The notes beneath the pieces were generated by a model. The model had not been told where the DNA came from and did not search any database. It saw nothing but the letters and a program-made list of their open reading frames with translations. A stretch of 64,000 nucleotides of DNA. Origin: Bacteroidota bacterium (GTDB lineage: Bacteria > Bacteroidota > Bacteroidia > Chitinophagales > Chitinophagaceae). Position 1 is the stretch's first letter, and the number at the start of each line of letters is the position of its first letter. This document shows positions 44,244-53,200 of the stretch, piece after piece. Location of the stretch: contig JAEZGS010000025.1 of the NCBI GenBank assembly GCA_023437225.1, forward strand, positions 41,336 through 105,335, written 5' to 3'. Both the position numbers and the translations under genes were made by a program.

Positions 44244-44816
44244 TTACAAACCCACATTGTAGCCTATAGACCAAAATGGTTTGGTATCATACGGACTTCG
44301 CTCCTGTTGCAAAAGATCATATTGCACCATAATGATCAAACCACCGATACCGGAAGGTATAACTGCACCTGCTCCTGCAAGGACTGAAGGCACCAGTTTG
44401 CCATTCATTTTGGTTGTGGTTTCCGGCGGTCCATAATACTTTAATTTACCCCAGGTATAATTCATTTCGGGTTGTATCTGAAGCAATACGTATTCGATCG
44501 GATATACACGTCCGAATACGTTGAAACCAACAACACCAAAGCTTTCGCGGGTATTTGCAAAGTAACGATCCCGATAAGAATAATATTGGAAGTTAGGTCC
44601 GGCACCAGCGGCTAACCACCTGTTAAAGCGATAGCCCAGCTGCGGTGAAATAACGATCTGAGTTGAATTGCTTCCAAACCCTAATCCAAAATTACCGCCA
44701 ATAAAAAGCTTTTCTTTATTAAATCCTTTGGGCTCTTCTGGCTCTGGCAGTTCCTCCTGCGCAAAGGAAAATAAGGTAAGCAATAACAATCCCCATAATA
44801 TCGAACAACGTTTCAT
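44244..44816 (-). CDS. Small outer-membrane beta-barrel protein, unknown function
   Basis: A 190-residue protein with a signal peptide (SILWGLLLLTLFSFAQ) and many alternating aromatic/hydrophobic beta segments (FIGGNFGLGFGS, PQLGYRFNRWLAAGAGPNF), ending SIGYNVGL. This pattern fits a small outer-membrane barrel of the kind seen in Bacteroidota. No closer family is recognised. It is the last of a set of minus-strand genes and follows the GlcD-like gene by 20 bases. Confidence 0.65.
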   Translation of the reverse strand: MKRCSILWGLLLLTLFSFAQEELPEPEEPKGFNKEKLFIGGNFGLGFGSNSTQIVISPQLGYRFNRWLAAGAGPNFQYYSYRDRYFANTRESFGVVGFNVFGRVYPIEYVLLQIQPEMNYTWGKLKYYGPPETTTKMNGKLVPSVLAGAGAVIPSGIGGLIIMVQYDLLQQERSPYDTKPFWSIGYNVGL

Positions 44817-44836
44817 AGTCTGTTAATGTGTATGAT

Positions 44837-46249
44837 TTAGTCAAGGTCAAATATCTTACCAGCATTTAGTATGTTCTTCGGGTCAAAGACTTTCTTGATA
44901 CCCCGGAGTAAACGCATATGTTCTGCGCTCATTACTATATCCATAAACTCTTTTTGCACCAACCCGATTCCATGTTCGCCGCTAATGGTTCCACCTAACG
45001 AGCGAACCACTTTGAACAATTCACGCAAGCCTTCTTTTAATTCAGGATCTTCCTGGGTATTAAAAGTACCGCGCTTTCTAATCCTAATGTGAAGATTTCC
45101 GTCTCCTGCATGTCCATAACAAACAACCTCGAAGTTAAACCGGGTACCGATTTGTTTCGCTGCTCTTATCAAAGCGGGCATTGAAGCGCGCGGCACTACG
45201 GTGTCTTCTTCAATAGTAAAGCCCACCAGTTTTACCGCTTCCGCAACCCGTCTTCGCATGCGCCAGAGATTTTCTTTCTGCATTGAATCGTCGGCCAGAT
45301 ATATTTCACCGGCATCGTAGTGCTCAAGTAGCGAAGCGATCGCTTCCATTTCACTCATAAGAATTTCAGGATGGTTGCCGTCCACTTCGATGAGCAGGTG
45401 TGCCTCAACCTTTTCATCAATGGGAAAAGAGGTATTCTGAACAAACTTGCTCACAATGCGCAGCGCATCTATCTCTATCAATTCTAATCCGCTGGGTATG
45501 AACCCTGCGGCAAGTATTGCCCGAACCGCCTGAGCCGCTTTATCGAGCGAATAAAAAGGAACGAGCATCAACATATCGTAAGCCGGAAATGGCAACAATC
45601 GCAATACGATCTTTGTAACGATGCCCAGGGTGCCTTCGCTACCGACGAACAGTTGGGTAAGGTTATAGCCCGTGGAGTTCTTTAACACGTTTGCTCCGGT
45701 CCAGATAACTTCTCCATTTGGCAATACCACTTCAAGGTTCAATACATAATCTTTTACAACCCCATACTTTACTGCCTTGGGGCCACCGCTGTTTTCGGCA
45801 ATGTTGCCGCCGATAAAACAAGAGCCCCTGCTGCTGGGATCGGGTGGGTAAAAGAGGCCTTTCTCTTTTACTGCGTCCTGCAATACCTCTGTGATCACTC
45901 CCGGTTCAGTAGTTACCTGCAAGTTCTGCTCATCGATGGAAATGATCCGATTCATGCGTTCCATTGATATCAGCACTCCCCCATATTGTGGCAATGCGCC
46001 TCCACTTAATCCTGTACCGCCGCCCCTCGGTGTCACAGCAAGGTAGTGTTGATCGCAAATTTTCATGATTGCTGAAACCTCATCTGTAGTTGAAGGCTTG
46101 AGAACAACATGCGGTGGATAGTTAAGTTTCTCCGTCTCGTCATGTCCATACAGGTACATTGTGGATTCGTCTGTCAGAACGAAGGCATCACCAACTACCT
46201 GGCGAAATTGATCGAGGTGTGCCTCATTAATCTCATTATAGACGCTCAT
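44837..46249 (-). CDS. FAD-binding oxidase, GlcD-like (glycolate/D-lactate oxidase type)
   Basis: A 470-residue flavoenzyme. The FAD-binding PP-loop AVTPRGGGTGLSGGALP, SGGPKAVKYGVVKDYV, and the C-terminal CYGHAGDGNLHIRI and HGIGLVQKEF match GlcD/D-lactate dehydrogenase. It oxidises a 2-hydroxy acid such as glycolate or D-lactate and passes electrons to quinone or an iron-sulfur partner; the GlcE/GlcF partners are not here. The stop of the upstream membrane protein overlaps its ATG by four bases (ATGA), so translation is coupled. Confidence 0.9.
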   Translation of the reverse strand: MSVYNEINEAHLDQFRQVVGDAFVLTDESTMYLYGHDETEKLNYPPHVVLKPSTTDEVSAIMKICDQHYLAVTPRGGGTGLSGGALPQYGGVLISMERMNRIISIDEQNLQVTTEPGVITEVLQDAVKEKGLFYPPDPSSRGSCFIGGNIAENSGGPKAVKYGVVKDYVLNLEVVLPNGEVIWTGANVLKNSTGYNLTQLFVGSEGTLGIVTKIVLRLLPFPAYDMLMLVPFYSLDKAAQAVRAILAAGFIPSGLELIEIDALRIVSKFVQNTSFPIDEKVEAHLLIEVDGNHPEILMSEMEAIASLLEHYDAGEIYLADDSMQKENLWRMRRRVAEAVKLVGFTIEEDTVVPRASMPALIRAAKQIGTRFNFEVVCYGHAGDGNLHIRIRKRGTFNTQEDPELKEGLRELFKVVRSLGGTISGEHGIGLVQKEFMDIVMSAEHMRLLRGIKKVFDPKNILNAGKIFDLD

Positions 46250-47790
46250 CGCTGAATAACTTTTATTGATGGGTTAGATTCGCTTGCTACGTTAACAATG
46301 CTATCATATCGTTTCAATAACGAATCTACGGCAGGATGGTTTATCAGACTATCATCGAAGATCATAACTTTGTTGCCGGACAGTATTACCCTTTCCGCGT
46401 TGTTTAAGAATTGCGAGTCCACAGAAGATAAATATCTCGCATTGGTATGATACCTTAAATAATCTGCCAGGATCCACTCCTGTTCTGATGTTACAATGTC
46501 TTCCGCAGAAAATAGTTTACTCACCGGGTGTACCCGCATATGATACCAGTCCTTGCTACGATCTTGTAGAAGACGCATGCTACCGAAATAATTAACCACG
46601 AAAAAAAGTATCGGCAATACAAGAAACAGCGATGTGATAAACTTCGTTGCACCTTTTAAGGACATGGTAATCAAAATCCAGGCAATAATGGATTGCAGGA
46701 TCCAGAACTCAAGATTCTCAGGATCCCAGAAGAAAAAGAATAATGAATAAACCAGGAGGGACAACATCAGTATGCGTTCAATAAGTGTCATCGAACGGAT
46801 ACGAATGTAGCGGGACAAAGAAAAACCTGCAAGCGTCAGTAGGATGACTCCAATCAAAATGGAACAGTAAAACAAAAGCTCCGCAGTGTTATTGTTGATT
46901 CCCGCTGCAAGAAACCGTTCATCAACAAGATTATGTGCGTTGAGTTTCTTTGTCAGATAATCCTGGACCCACGGCAGTCTGAATAAAAAATGGCCACCTA
47001 CCTGTGAATGCGCAATACCGGTAAATATCAAAACAGCACCCGACAATGAAGGTGCCTGCCAGTAATTATGTTCACTGACATAAAGAGTGATCCATGACGT
47101 TAGCGCATTCATTGAATACTTGTCTTCAACAAAAACGCCAATGGCTAAATAGACAAGAATTGAAGATCCAACGATCAGTGTAGTATATAAAGCGATCCTT
47201 TTAAATCGCAATTCATGTGGCAGAAAAGTATAAAGCGCATAAACCACTATCGGAAAGAGCAGAACATTTACCTGGTGAAATAATATTGCAAACAAATGTA
47301 TCAGAGCAAGGTTCACAATATATTTCCGCGAAAAGTTCGGAGCTGAAATTCGAAGTATAAGCAACAATGCAAAGAATATTGAGCAACTGTATACTTCAAC
47401 ATTCGTAGCATAAGACCACACACCGAATGAGAAAGCAACTAACACACTACAGATAGCAGCAAGCTTTAGCGGAACCTGTGCACGCCTGTAAAGTATGATG
47501 TAAACAAGAAGGATATTGGCGCTTCCAAAGAATGCATTGAGAGATTCTACTATATAATGTGCCTCCACGCTGGGAAAAATTGCAGAACCTGCTAACAGCC
47601 AGAGCCTGGCCACAGCGTTATACAGAAGATGATGAGGGTGAAACAGATTTTCACCAGAGACGATGTGTTGAAGGTAACTGATGCCGTCATGTGATGCAGA
47701 CAGGTTATCCTGCAACGAAAAAAGAAAAAATAATAAAGCCGTTATATAAATGAACAGATAGCTTTTGCGTATCGGAAAGTTCAATATCAT
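46246..47790 (-). CDS. Polytopic membrane protein, glycosyltransferase-like, unknown function
   Basis: A 514-residue integral membrane protein with about ten hydrophobic segments. An N-terminal SASHDGISYLQHIVSGENLFHPHHLLYN loop lies between the first two segments, a position where GT-C type lipid-dependent glycosyltransferases have acidic catalytic residues (Asp in SASHD). The C-terminal about 100 residues are soluble. This is compatible with, but does not prove, a sugar transferase. It follows an acyltransferase gene by 33 bases and overlaps the GlcD-like gene. I do not assign a function. Confidence 0.6.
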   Translation of the reverse strand: MILNFPIRKSYLFIYITALLFFLFSLQDNLSASHDGISYLQHIVSGENLFHPHHLLYNAVARLWLLAGSAIFPSVEAHYIVESLNAFFGSANILLVYIILYRRAQVPLKLAAICSVLVAFSFGVWSYATNVEVYSCSIFFALLLILRISAPNFSRKYIVNLALIHLFAILFHQVNVLLFPIVVYALYTFLPHELRFKRIALYTTLIVGSSILVYLAIGVFVEDKYSMNALTSWITLYVSEHNYWQAPSLSGAVLIFTGIAHSQVGGHFLFRLPWVQDYLTKKLNAHNLVDERFLAAGINNNTAELLFYCSILIGVILLTLAGFSLSRYIRIRSMTLIERILMLSLLVYSLFFFFWDPENLEFWILQSIIAWILITMSLKGATKFITSLFLVLPILFFVVNYFGSMRLLQDRSKDWYHMRVHPVSKLFSAEDIVTSEQEWILADYLRYHTNARYLSSVDSQFLNNAERVILSGNKVMIFDDSLINHPAVDSLLKRYDSIVNVASESNPSIKVIQR

Positions 47791-47823
47791 CTTATAAAAA
47801 TAACGATCGCGGCTGAAGTACTA

Positions 47824-49005
47824 CTAACCTTTTACTATCACTGCAAACCGATCCTTGAGTTTCAGAAACCATTTCTCAAACAAATGGTAAGAAGCAAGGC
47901 TTATACCGATAGAGAACAACAGCGCGGCGATCACTGAAAGTATCGCTACCAGTAAGGACTCATTGTTTACGTTCAATTTACCCGTGATTTTTGCAACGAA
48001 AAACATTCCCATCAGGTGCAGACAATAGAGGCCATACGTGTAAACGCCAAGCTTGCTAATGATCTTGAACCTGCTCATCTTGAAGAAGGATTTTTCGCTA
48101 AAATTTTGTTCAAGAATGATCAGACCAAAAAAAGCACCAATAACCAGTCGTTCAAAAATCGTGGGAATGCCACACGGAAAAATAACGTGTTTGAAAATCC
48201 CGCAAGCGATCGCACCTATATATATGAATGCAATAAATCCTTTGTTCATGTTCACGATAAACTGCCGGAACTTGTTTTCATAAGAGGAATAATATGCAAA
48301 TAATCCTCCCAGGGCCATGTCGCCAATCACCGAGAAAGAATGGAAATAACGCACTGCGTATACAGTTTCATCGCTTGATGTATAGAACGACCTGAATACA
48401 AGTGAACCAATCATGATGGTTGGAAACACATACTTGTAGTAACGTAGAGGTACCAGTGCAAGGATCAACGGCCAGGTGAGATAAAATTGTTCTTCAACCG
48501 CCACCGACCAAAGCACAGCTAACATCAACGCATTCGGCATAACCGGCCAGGTATGCATAATATCGAAATTCGCTGCAAACAACGCGTAGTATAGGGGGCT
48601 TGCAGATTCCTCGTAGGGTTCACCTGCTGCAGCTTTAATTGCTGGAAATATTACAAAGCTGACAAGCAGGCAAAGGTAGTACAGCGGCCATATCCGGAGA
48701 ATACGCCTGATGTAAAAATTACCTACATGTATTTTGCCTTTTAATTCCTTTTCCCTGATCAACAGAAACGTAATGAGAAAACCGCTCAAGACAAAGAAGA
48801 AATTCACCCCAAGGTTGCCATGTCCAAACAGGAGTTTTATTACAGAATAAAACCCAGGGGATGTCTCATTGGTATATGCAAAGAAGGACATATAACAATG
48901 GTATAAGAACACAACAAAAAATGATATGAATCGAAGTCCGTCGAGATTTGGAAAAAACAGTTTGGTCTTTGATGTTGATGGTACCGTTTCGGATGCCGCG
49001 CTCAT
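47824..49005 (-). CDS. Acyltransferase 3 family protein (OafA/YrhL-like), copy 1
   Basis: A 393-residue inner-membrane protein with about ten hydrophobic segments. The N-terminal NLDGLRFISFFVVFLYHCYM has the conserved Arg-x-x-x-x and His of the family (the His in YHC), followed by VNFFFVLSGFLITFLLIRE and YIRRILRIWPLYYLC. These enzymes transfer acetyl or other acyl groups to extracellular sugars or lipids. It is separated from the second acyltransferase by 32 bases and probably shares its transcript. Confidence 0.92.
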   Translation of the reverse strand: MSAASETVPSTSKTKLFFPNLDGLRFISFFVVFLYHCYMSFFAYTNETSPGFYSVIKLLFGHGNLGVNFFFVLSGFLITFLLIREKELKGKIHVGNFYIRRILRIWPLYYLCLLVSFVIFPAIKAAAGEPYEESASPLYYALFAANFDIMHTWPVMPNALMLAVLWSVAVEEQFYLTWPLILALVPLRYYKYVFPTIMIGSLVFRSFYTSSDETVYAVRYFHSFSVIGDMALGGLFAYYSSYENKFRQFIVNMNKGFIAFIYIGAIACGIFKHVIFPCGIPTIFERLVIGAFFGLIILEQNFSEKSFFKMSRFKIISKLGVYTYGLYCLHLMGMFFVAKITGKLNVNNESLLVAILSVIAALLFSIGISLASYHLFEKWFLKLKDRFAVIVKG

Positions 49006-49037
49006 GGTTTGAAGTTTATCTGTAGGGTATTCAGGGA

Positions 49038-50180
49038 TCAGGATTCTTTCTGGGCGAGCACACGGAAACTAAAACCCGCTTTAACCGGCTGGCTTACGGG
49101 TACGCGCTCTTTCTTACGCGATGTAAACAGCCACCATGCACCCATACGATTTACAATGTTAAAGAAAATGATGGGAATGGCTATACCGAATATGAGAGAG
49201 ACAATCATCAGCAGCGGAACGTTATCAATGTTGAGTATTTTGACAAAGAATATACGCGTAAAAGCAGTGATCATCAGGTGCATCACATAAATATACAATG
49301 AGTGATAGCCTATTACGCGCAACACTTTCAGCACGTTCAGTCTTTCCAGTATGAAAGAGAGATTTACTACGAATGCACCGCCGATCAACGCCGCAACAAC
49401 ATACAAGAGGGGCACCTGGTATTGAACATAATAATCGTCCTTCGCTGCAAGGTTCAACACAGTGAACTGATGCTGGACGAAAAGAAATATCGGTAACACC
49501 ACTAACATTGTGTAACCGGAACTCAACCAACGATAGTTTTTCGTATTAAGAATGAAGTCTGCTATGAGGTCGCCAACTGCAAAAAAGAAATAAAAGAACA
49601 ACACATCAAATAGAAATCCTATTTGGCTATGATCTTTTATTTGTGTGGTGATTGCATACATGACAGCACCGAGAACCACCTGCTTCCAGGCTACGATACC
49701 GGTTTTTACTTTGATGATCGCATAGAGCGCTCCAACAAAAAACAGAGCATTGAGGTACCAGAATTGTTCTATCCTCCTGGGATTAATTATGAGATTGATG
49801 TAGTCGAAAGGTATGCGATCCGCGTTAACATATTTTGAGAAGATAAGCTGCAACGAAATATGAATCGATCCCCACACCAGGAGCGGATAGAATATAGTAG
49901 AAAATCGCTTATTGATGTATTCGCCGATGCCTTTTTTTCGGAGGCTGAAATGAACAAAAAGCCCCGAAACAATAAAGAAAAGAGGCATGCGGAAACTGAA
50001 GAAAAATATATTGAAGTATTTAAGGAACGGATAACTGTTAGAACCGACTCCAACATTCACCAGCCCTTCAAATATGTGCCGGTAGCACACCAGAATGATA
50101 CAAATGCCGCGTACGTAATCGATCCACGGATACCTGCTGGTACTGAGTACATACTTTGTGTTGAACAAATAATTATTCAT
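49038..50180 (-). CDS. Acyltransferase 3 family protein, copy 2
   Basis: A 380-residue inner-membrane protein. The ATG at 50180 is used; the eight upstream codons lack support. The N-terminal WIDYVRGICIILVCYRHIFEGL has the family Arg and His, and FFFSFRMPLFFIVSGLFVHF follows, with several more membrane segments. It differs clearly from copy 1 in sequence, so it is not a recent duplicate. By family it adds an acyl group to a surface glycan or lipid. A terminator lies between it and the giant gene upstream, so it starts its own transcript. Confidence 0.9.
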   Translation of the reverse strand: MNNYLFNTKYVLSTSRYPWIDYVRGICIILVCYRHIFEGLVNVGVGSNSYPFLKYFNIFFFSFRMPLFFIVSGLFVHFSLRKKGIGEYINKRFSTIFYPLLVWGSIHISLQLIFSKYVNADRIPFDYINLIINPRRIEQFWYLNALFFVGALYAIIKVKTGIVAWKQVVLGAVMYAITTQIKDHSQIGFLFDVLFFYFFFAVGDLIADFILNTKNYRWLSSGYTMLVVLPIFLFVQHQFTVLNLAAKDDYYVQYQVPLLYVVAALIGGAFVVNLSFILERLNVLKVLRVIGYHSLYIYVMHLMITAFTRIFFVKILNIDNVPLLMIVSLIFGIAIPIIFFNIVNRMGAWWLFTSRKKERVPVSQPVKAGFSFRVLAQKES

Positions 50181-50209
50181 CGTAAGGATTCGGTCTGGTC
50201 GCAAGATGG

Positions 50210-50247
50210 AAAAAAAATCCGGGAAACGCGCACGGTTCCCCGGATTT
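50210..50247 (-). terminator. Rho-independent terminator of the giant hydrolase gene
   Basis: A 9-bp perfect stem (AAATCCGGG at 50215-50223, CCCGGATTT at 50239-50247) with a 15-base loop. On the minus strand it is followed by eight T (A run at 50210-50217). It lies 24 bases after the stop of the giant gene. Confidence 0.85.
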
Positions 50248-50270
50248 TAAAGGTGTGCGTCAGTATCGCA

Positions 50271-53200
50271 CTATTTGTTGGTTTTTACCAGTTTCGCAGA
50301 TTTGACAGTCTTACCATCCACCCGCAAATTGATGGTGTATAATCCTGCTGTATTAAGAGAAGACCCCGTTGCAATTCTTATCGAATTGAACCCTTTAGGC
50401 ATAGGGCCATAATTACGCTGCATAACCGAACGGCCGGACAGATCTACGATCTCGACACTCACGTTGCCTGCATCGGCAGTATTGATAAAATCAACGCTAA
50501 GCTGATCGATGAAAGGATTCGGATAGACCTTCGTCTCCATCTCAACTTTCTTCTCTGTCTCTTCCCTTGCCGCTGCAACCATCGGAGCGCTCAACGGAGC
50601 TTCGCCACCATTAACCACAACTGTCGCCTCATCGTCATCATATGCCATGAGTACCAATCCTGCATTGAAGCCGTAGTTGGCGATTTCGGTTGTTGAGAAG
50701 CTGATCAACACCTCACCGTTTTCATCAGGAACCACACTTTCGATATATACGATCTTTGTGGAGTTTTCCCATGAATTAAGGTATACAGTGCGATTGCCGA
50801 TTGTATACGTAGCGGTATAATTACCCTTGTACCATCCTACAGCGCTTGAACTTCCAATGAATCCAAAACGATACTTCTTGGAGTGATTCAGGCCAGTGAC
50901 ACGCATCGTTGACAATTGCGTATTATCGAGCCAGAAGTTTGCCTGCAATACCGCATCCGGCGCAATTCCTGAGTTATTACCTGTTACCCTTCCGGCGTTA
51001 AACTCACCGTTGAAGATCTTTTCTATCGACAGTGAAATACCGGTATTATTGCCTGACTGGTCCTTCATTCCAGGGAACGATTCCTCAACGTTTGGCAATG
51101 TTGCAAGGTTATTCCAGGGTGCCGGCGCGTTTGTTACCTGGTAGTTGAAGTTCACATACACAATAGATTGAGGTGTGATGGTGCGGAACTTGTTACTGTA
51201 TTCTGAATTGGTGCCACCACTTCTCGCTCTCACTCTGTACCAGTACTTCGAGTTTGGAGTGAGGCCATTGTCAACAACCTCACGTGTGTATGACGGATAC
51301 GTTCTTGACAACAGATTCTCAGTGAATGATGAATCTGTGGCTCTTTGGAGTTCAAATCCATCTGCCGCATTTTCATTGGATGACCTGTCTGACCAGCTAA
51401 TCTTTACTGAGCTCTGATTCAATGGCTCTGCATATAAAGTTGCAGGATTCAACAACGGTATTGCCGGGTTATACTCTTCAAGCACAACCGCATTCAGATA
51501 ACCTGCAGTTCCATTTCCAATCCTGTCTATGCTAATCGTGATCATGTTGGTTGCATCAGGAACAAGTCCGTTCAGGTTCGCAGTTCTCTGTGTATTATAC
51601 CTGGCATCGAGTGTATCGCGCTCAGTACCCGCGCTGTAAACGAATGGTGCTTCTACGCCCTCGTTCATTGAACCCAGCAATACAACATTGTAACGCATTG
51701 CCGGATTGAGCTTTTCAAATCTCAACTGCATGGTTCCGGTGGTGGTATTGGTCACACCACTTTCAAGGACTGCATCGGGATAAACACCAGAGTTATTACC
51801 TGTGATCATTCCAAGGTCAGTCGTTCCGGACCACTTAGTTAGCGAACGAATCGTGTACGTTGTGTTGATTCCTTTTTCGTCAACAAGATTTGTTCTTGAA
51901 GAATTCGCGGCACGCGCACCAGTCCAGTTGTTCCATGGAGCAGGTGCTACCTTGGCGGCCGAACCGAAGTTTACAAAGATGGAACGCGTAAACTTATCTG
52001 CAACTGATATGGTCATCTGCTGGGTACTTGAAGATCCTTTATCATCTTCAACCTTCACGGTGATCTGGAACCATCCAACGTTGTCTATTGTTGGATTGGC
52101 AGTGATGCGGTAATTGTTATCACCGAGATCCGTTAAGGTTACAAATGATGGCTTATTAAGCAAGGTAACCGTCAACATTTCGGATGGATCATCAGCTACA
52201 TTAAAGTCTTCATCCGCTGTTCCTTCTGTTTTCACGAAAAGATTCTCAAGTCCGTTGATCTTAGGTAGATTATTGCTAGTAACAATGGCTACTGTGTCGC
52301 TGGATGCACCCTGTCCGTTTGCATTAATGCCTGCAACGAAATAATAATAATTGGTATATGGTGCAACAGTAGCATCCAGGTAACCTGTGCTATCCTTAAA
52401 ATCACCTGTTGTGTTGATGAACGTGTACGGTCCGCTCTTCGACTTAGCACGATACACCTTATAATTTGTTTCATTATAAGCGCGGTCCGTCCAATACAAC
52501 TGAACACCCATATTCTGGTAGGCAGTAGCTGTCAGGTCAAGCGGCTTCGCCGGTTTTGTGCCGTCATCAAATTTTGCATCGATAACTAAAGCATTCAACA
52601 CACCACCACGACTTGTATTCGCATCGCCGATCATCGTAACCAGGATGTTGCCGCTTGCATCAGGTAACAGGTCATAAAGTGTATCGGTAACTGTTGTATT
52701 CAACCAGTAATTGATTGTTGCAGTTTTATTCTGGCTGACAAACCTTACAGTTGAACTGCTGACGCCGCAGGAAGCACAATTGTATCCTGCAAAGAATGTA
52801 AGGTTATATTTTCTGTTAAGTGCCAGTCCTTTCACTTTCAGCACAACAGTGTCCTGAAGATTATTCCCTTTAAAGAAACCCCAGTTGATCTGATCTTTCA
52901 GAATGTTGTCAGGGTATACACCGGTGTTGTCGCCAGTTACCGCGCTCGTTTGAGAAGCGCTGTAAGTACCACTCACAATTTCAACACCTACCGCAGTTTG
53001 ATCTCCAACACTATTTATAAGATTAGAGACATTAATTCGCGGAGCTGGAAGACTTGCAGTGCCATCAGTCTGTAACTGCACATCGTTCCATGACGGAATC
53101 TCACCTGTAAATAACCTCATGTTCACCTGGATCTTATCGTTCGGGTCTTTTTCTATTACAGTTACGTTGAAGCTTCGACTAACCCATGCTCCATAACCAT

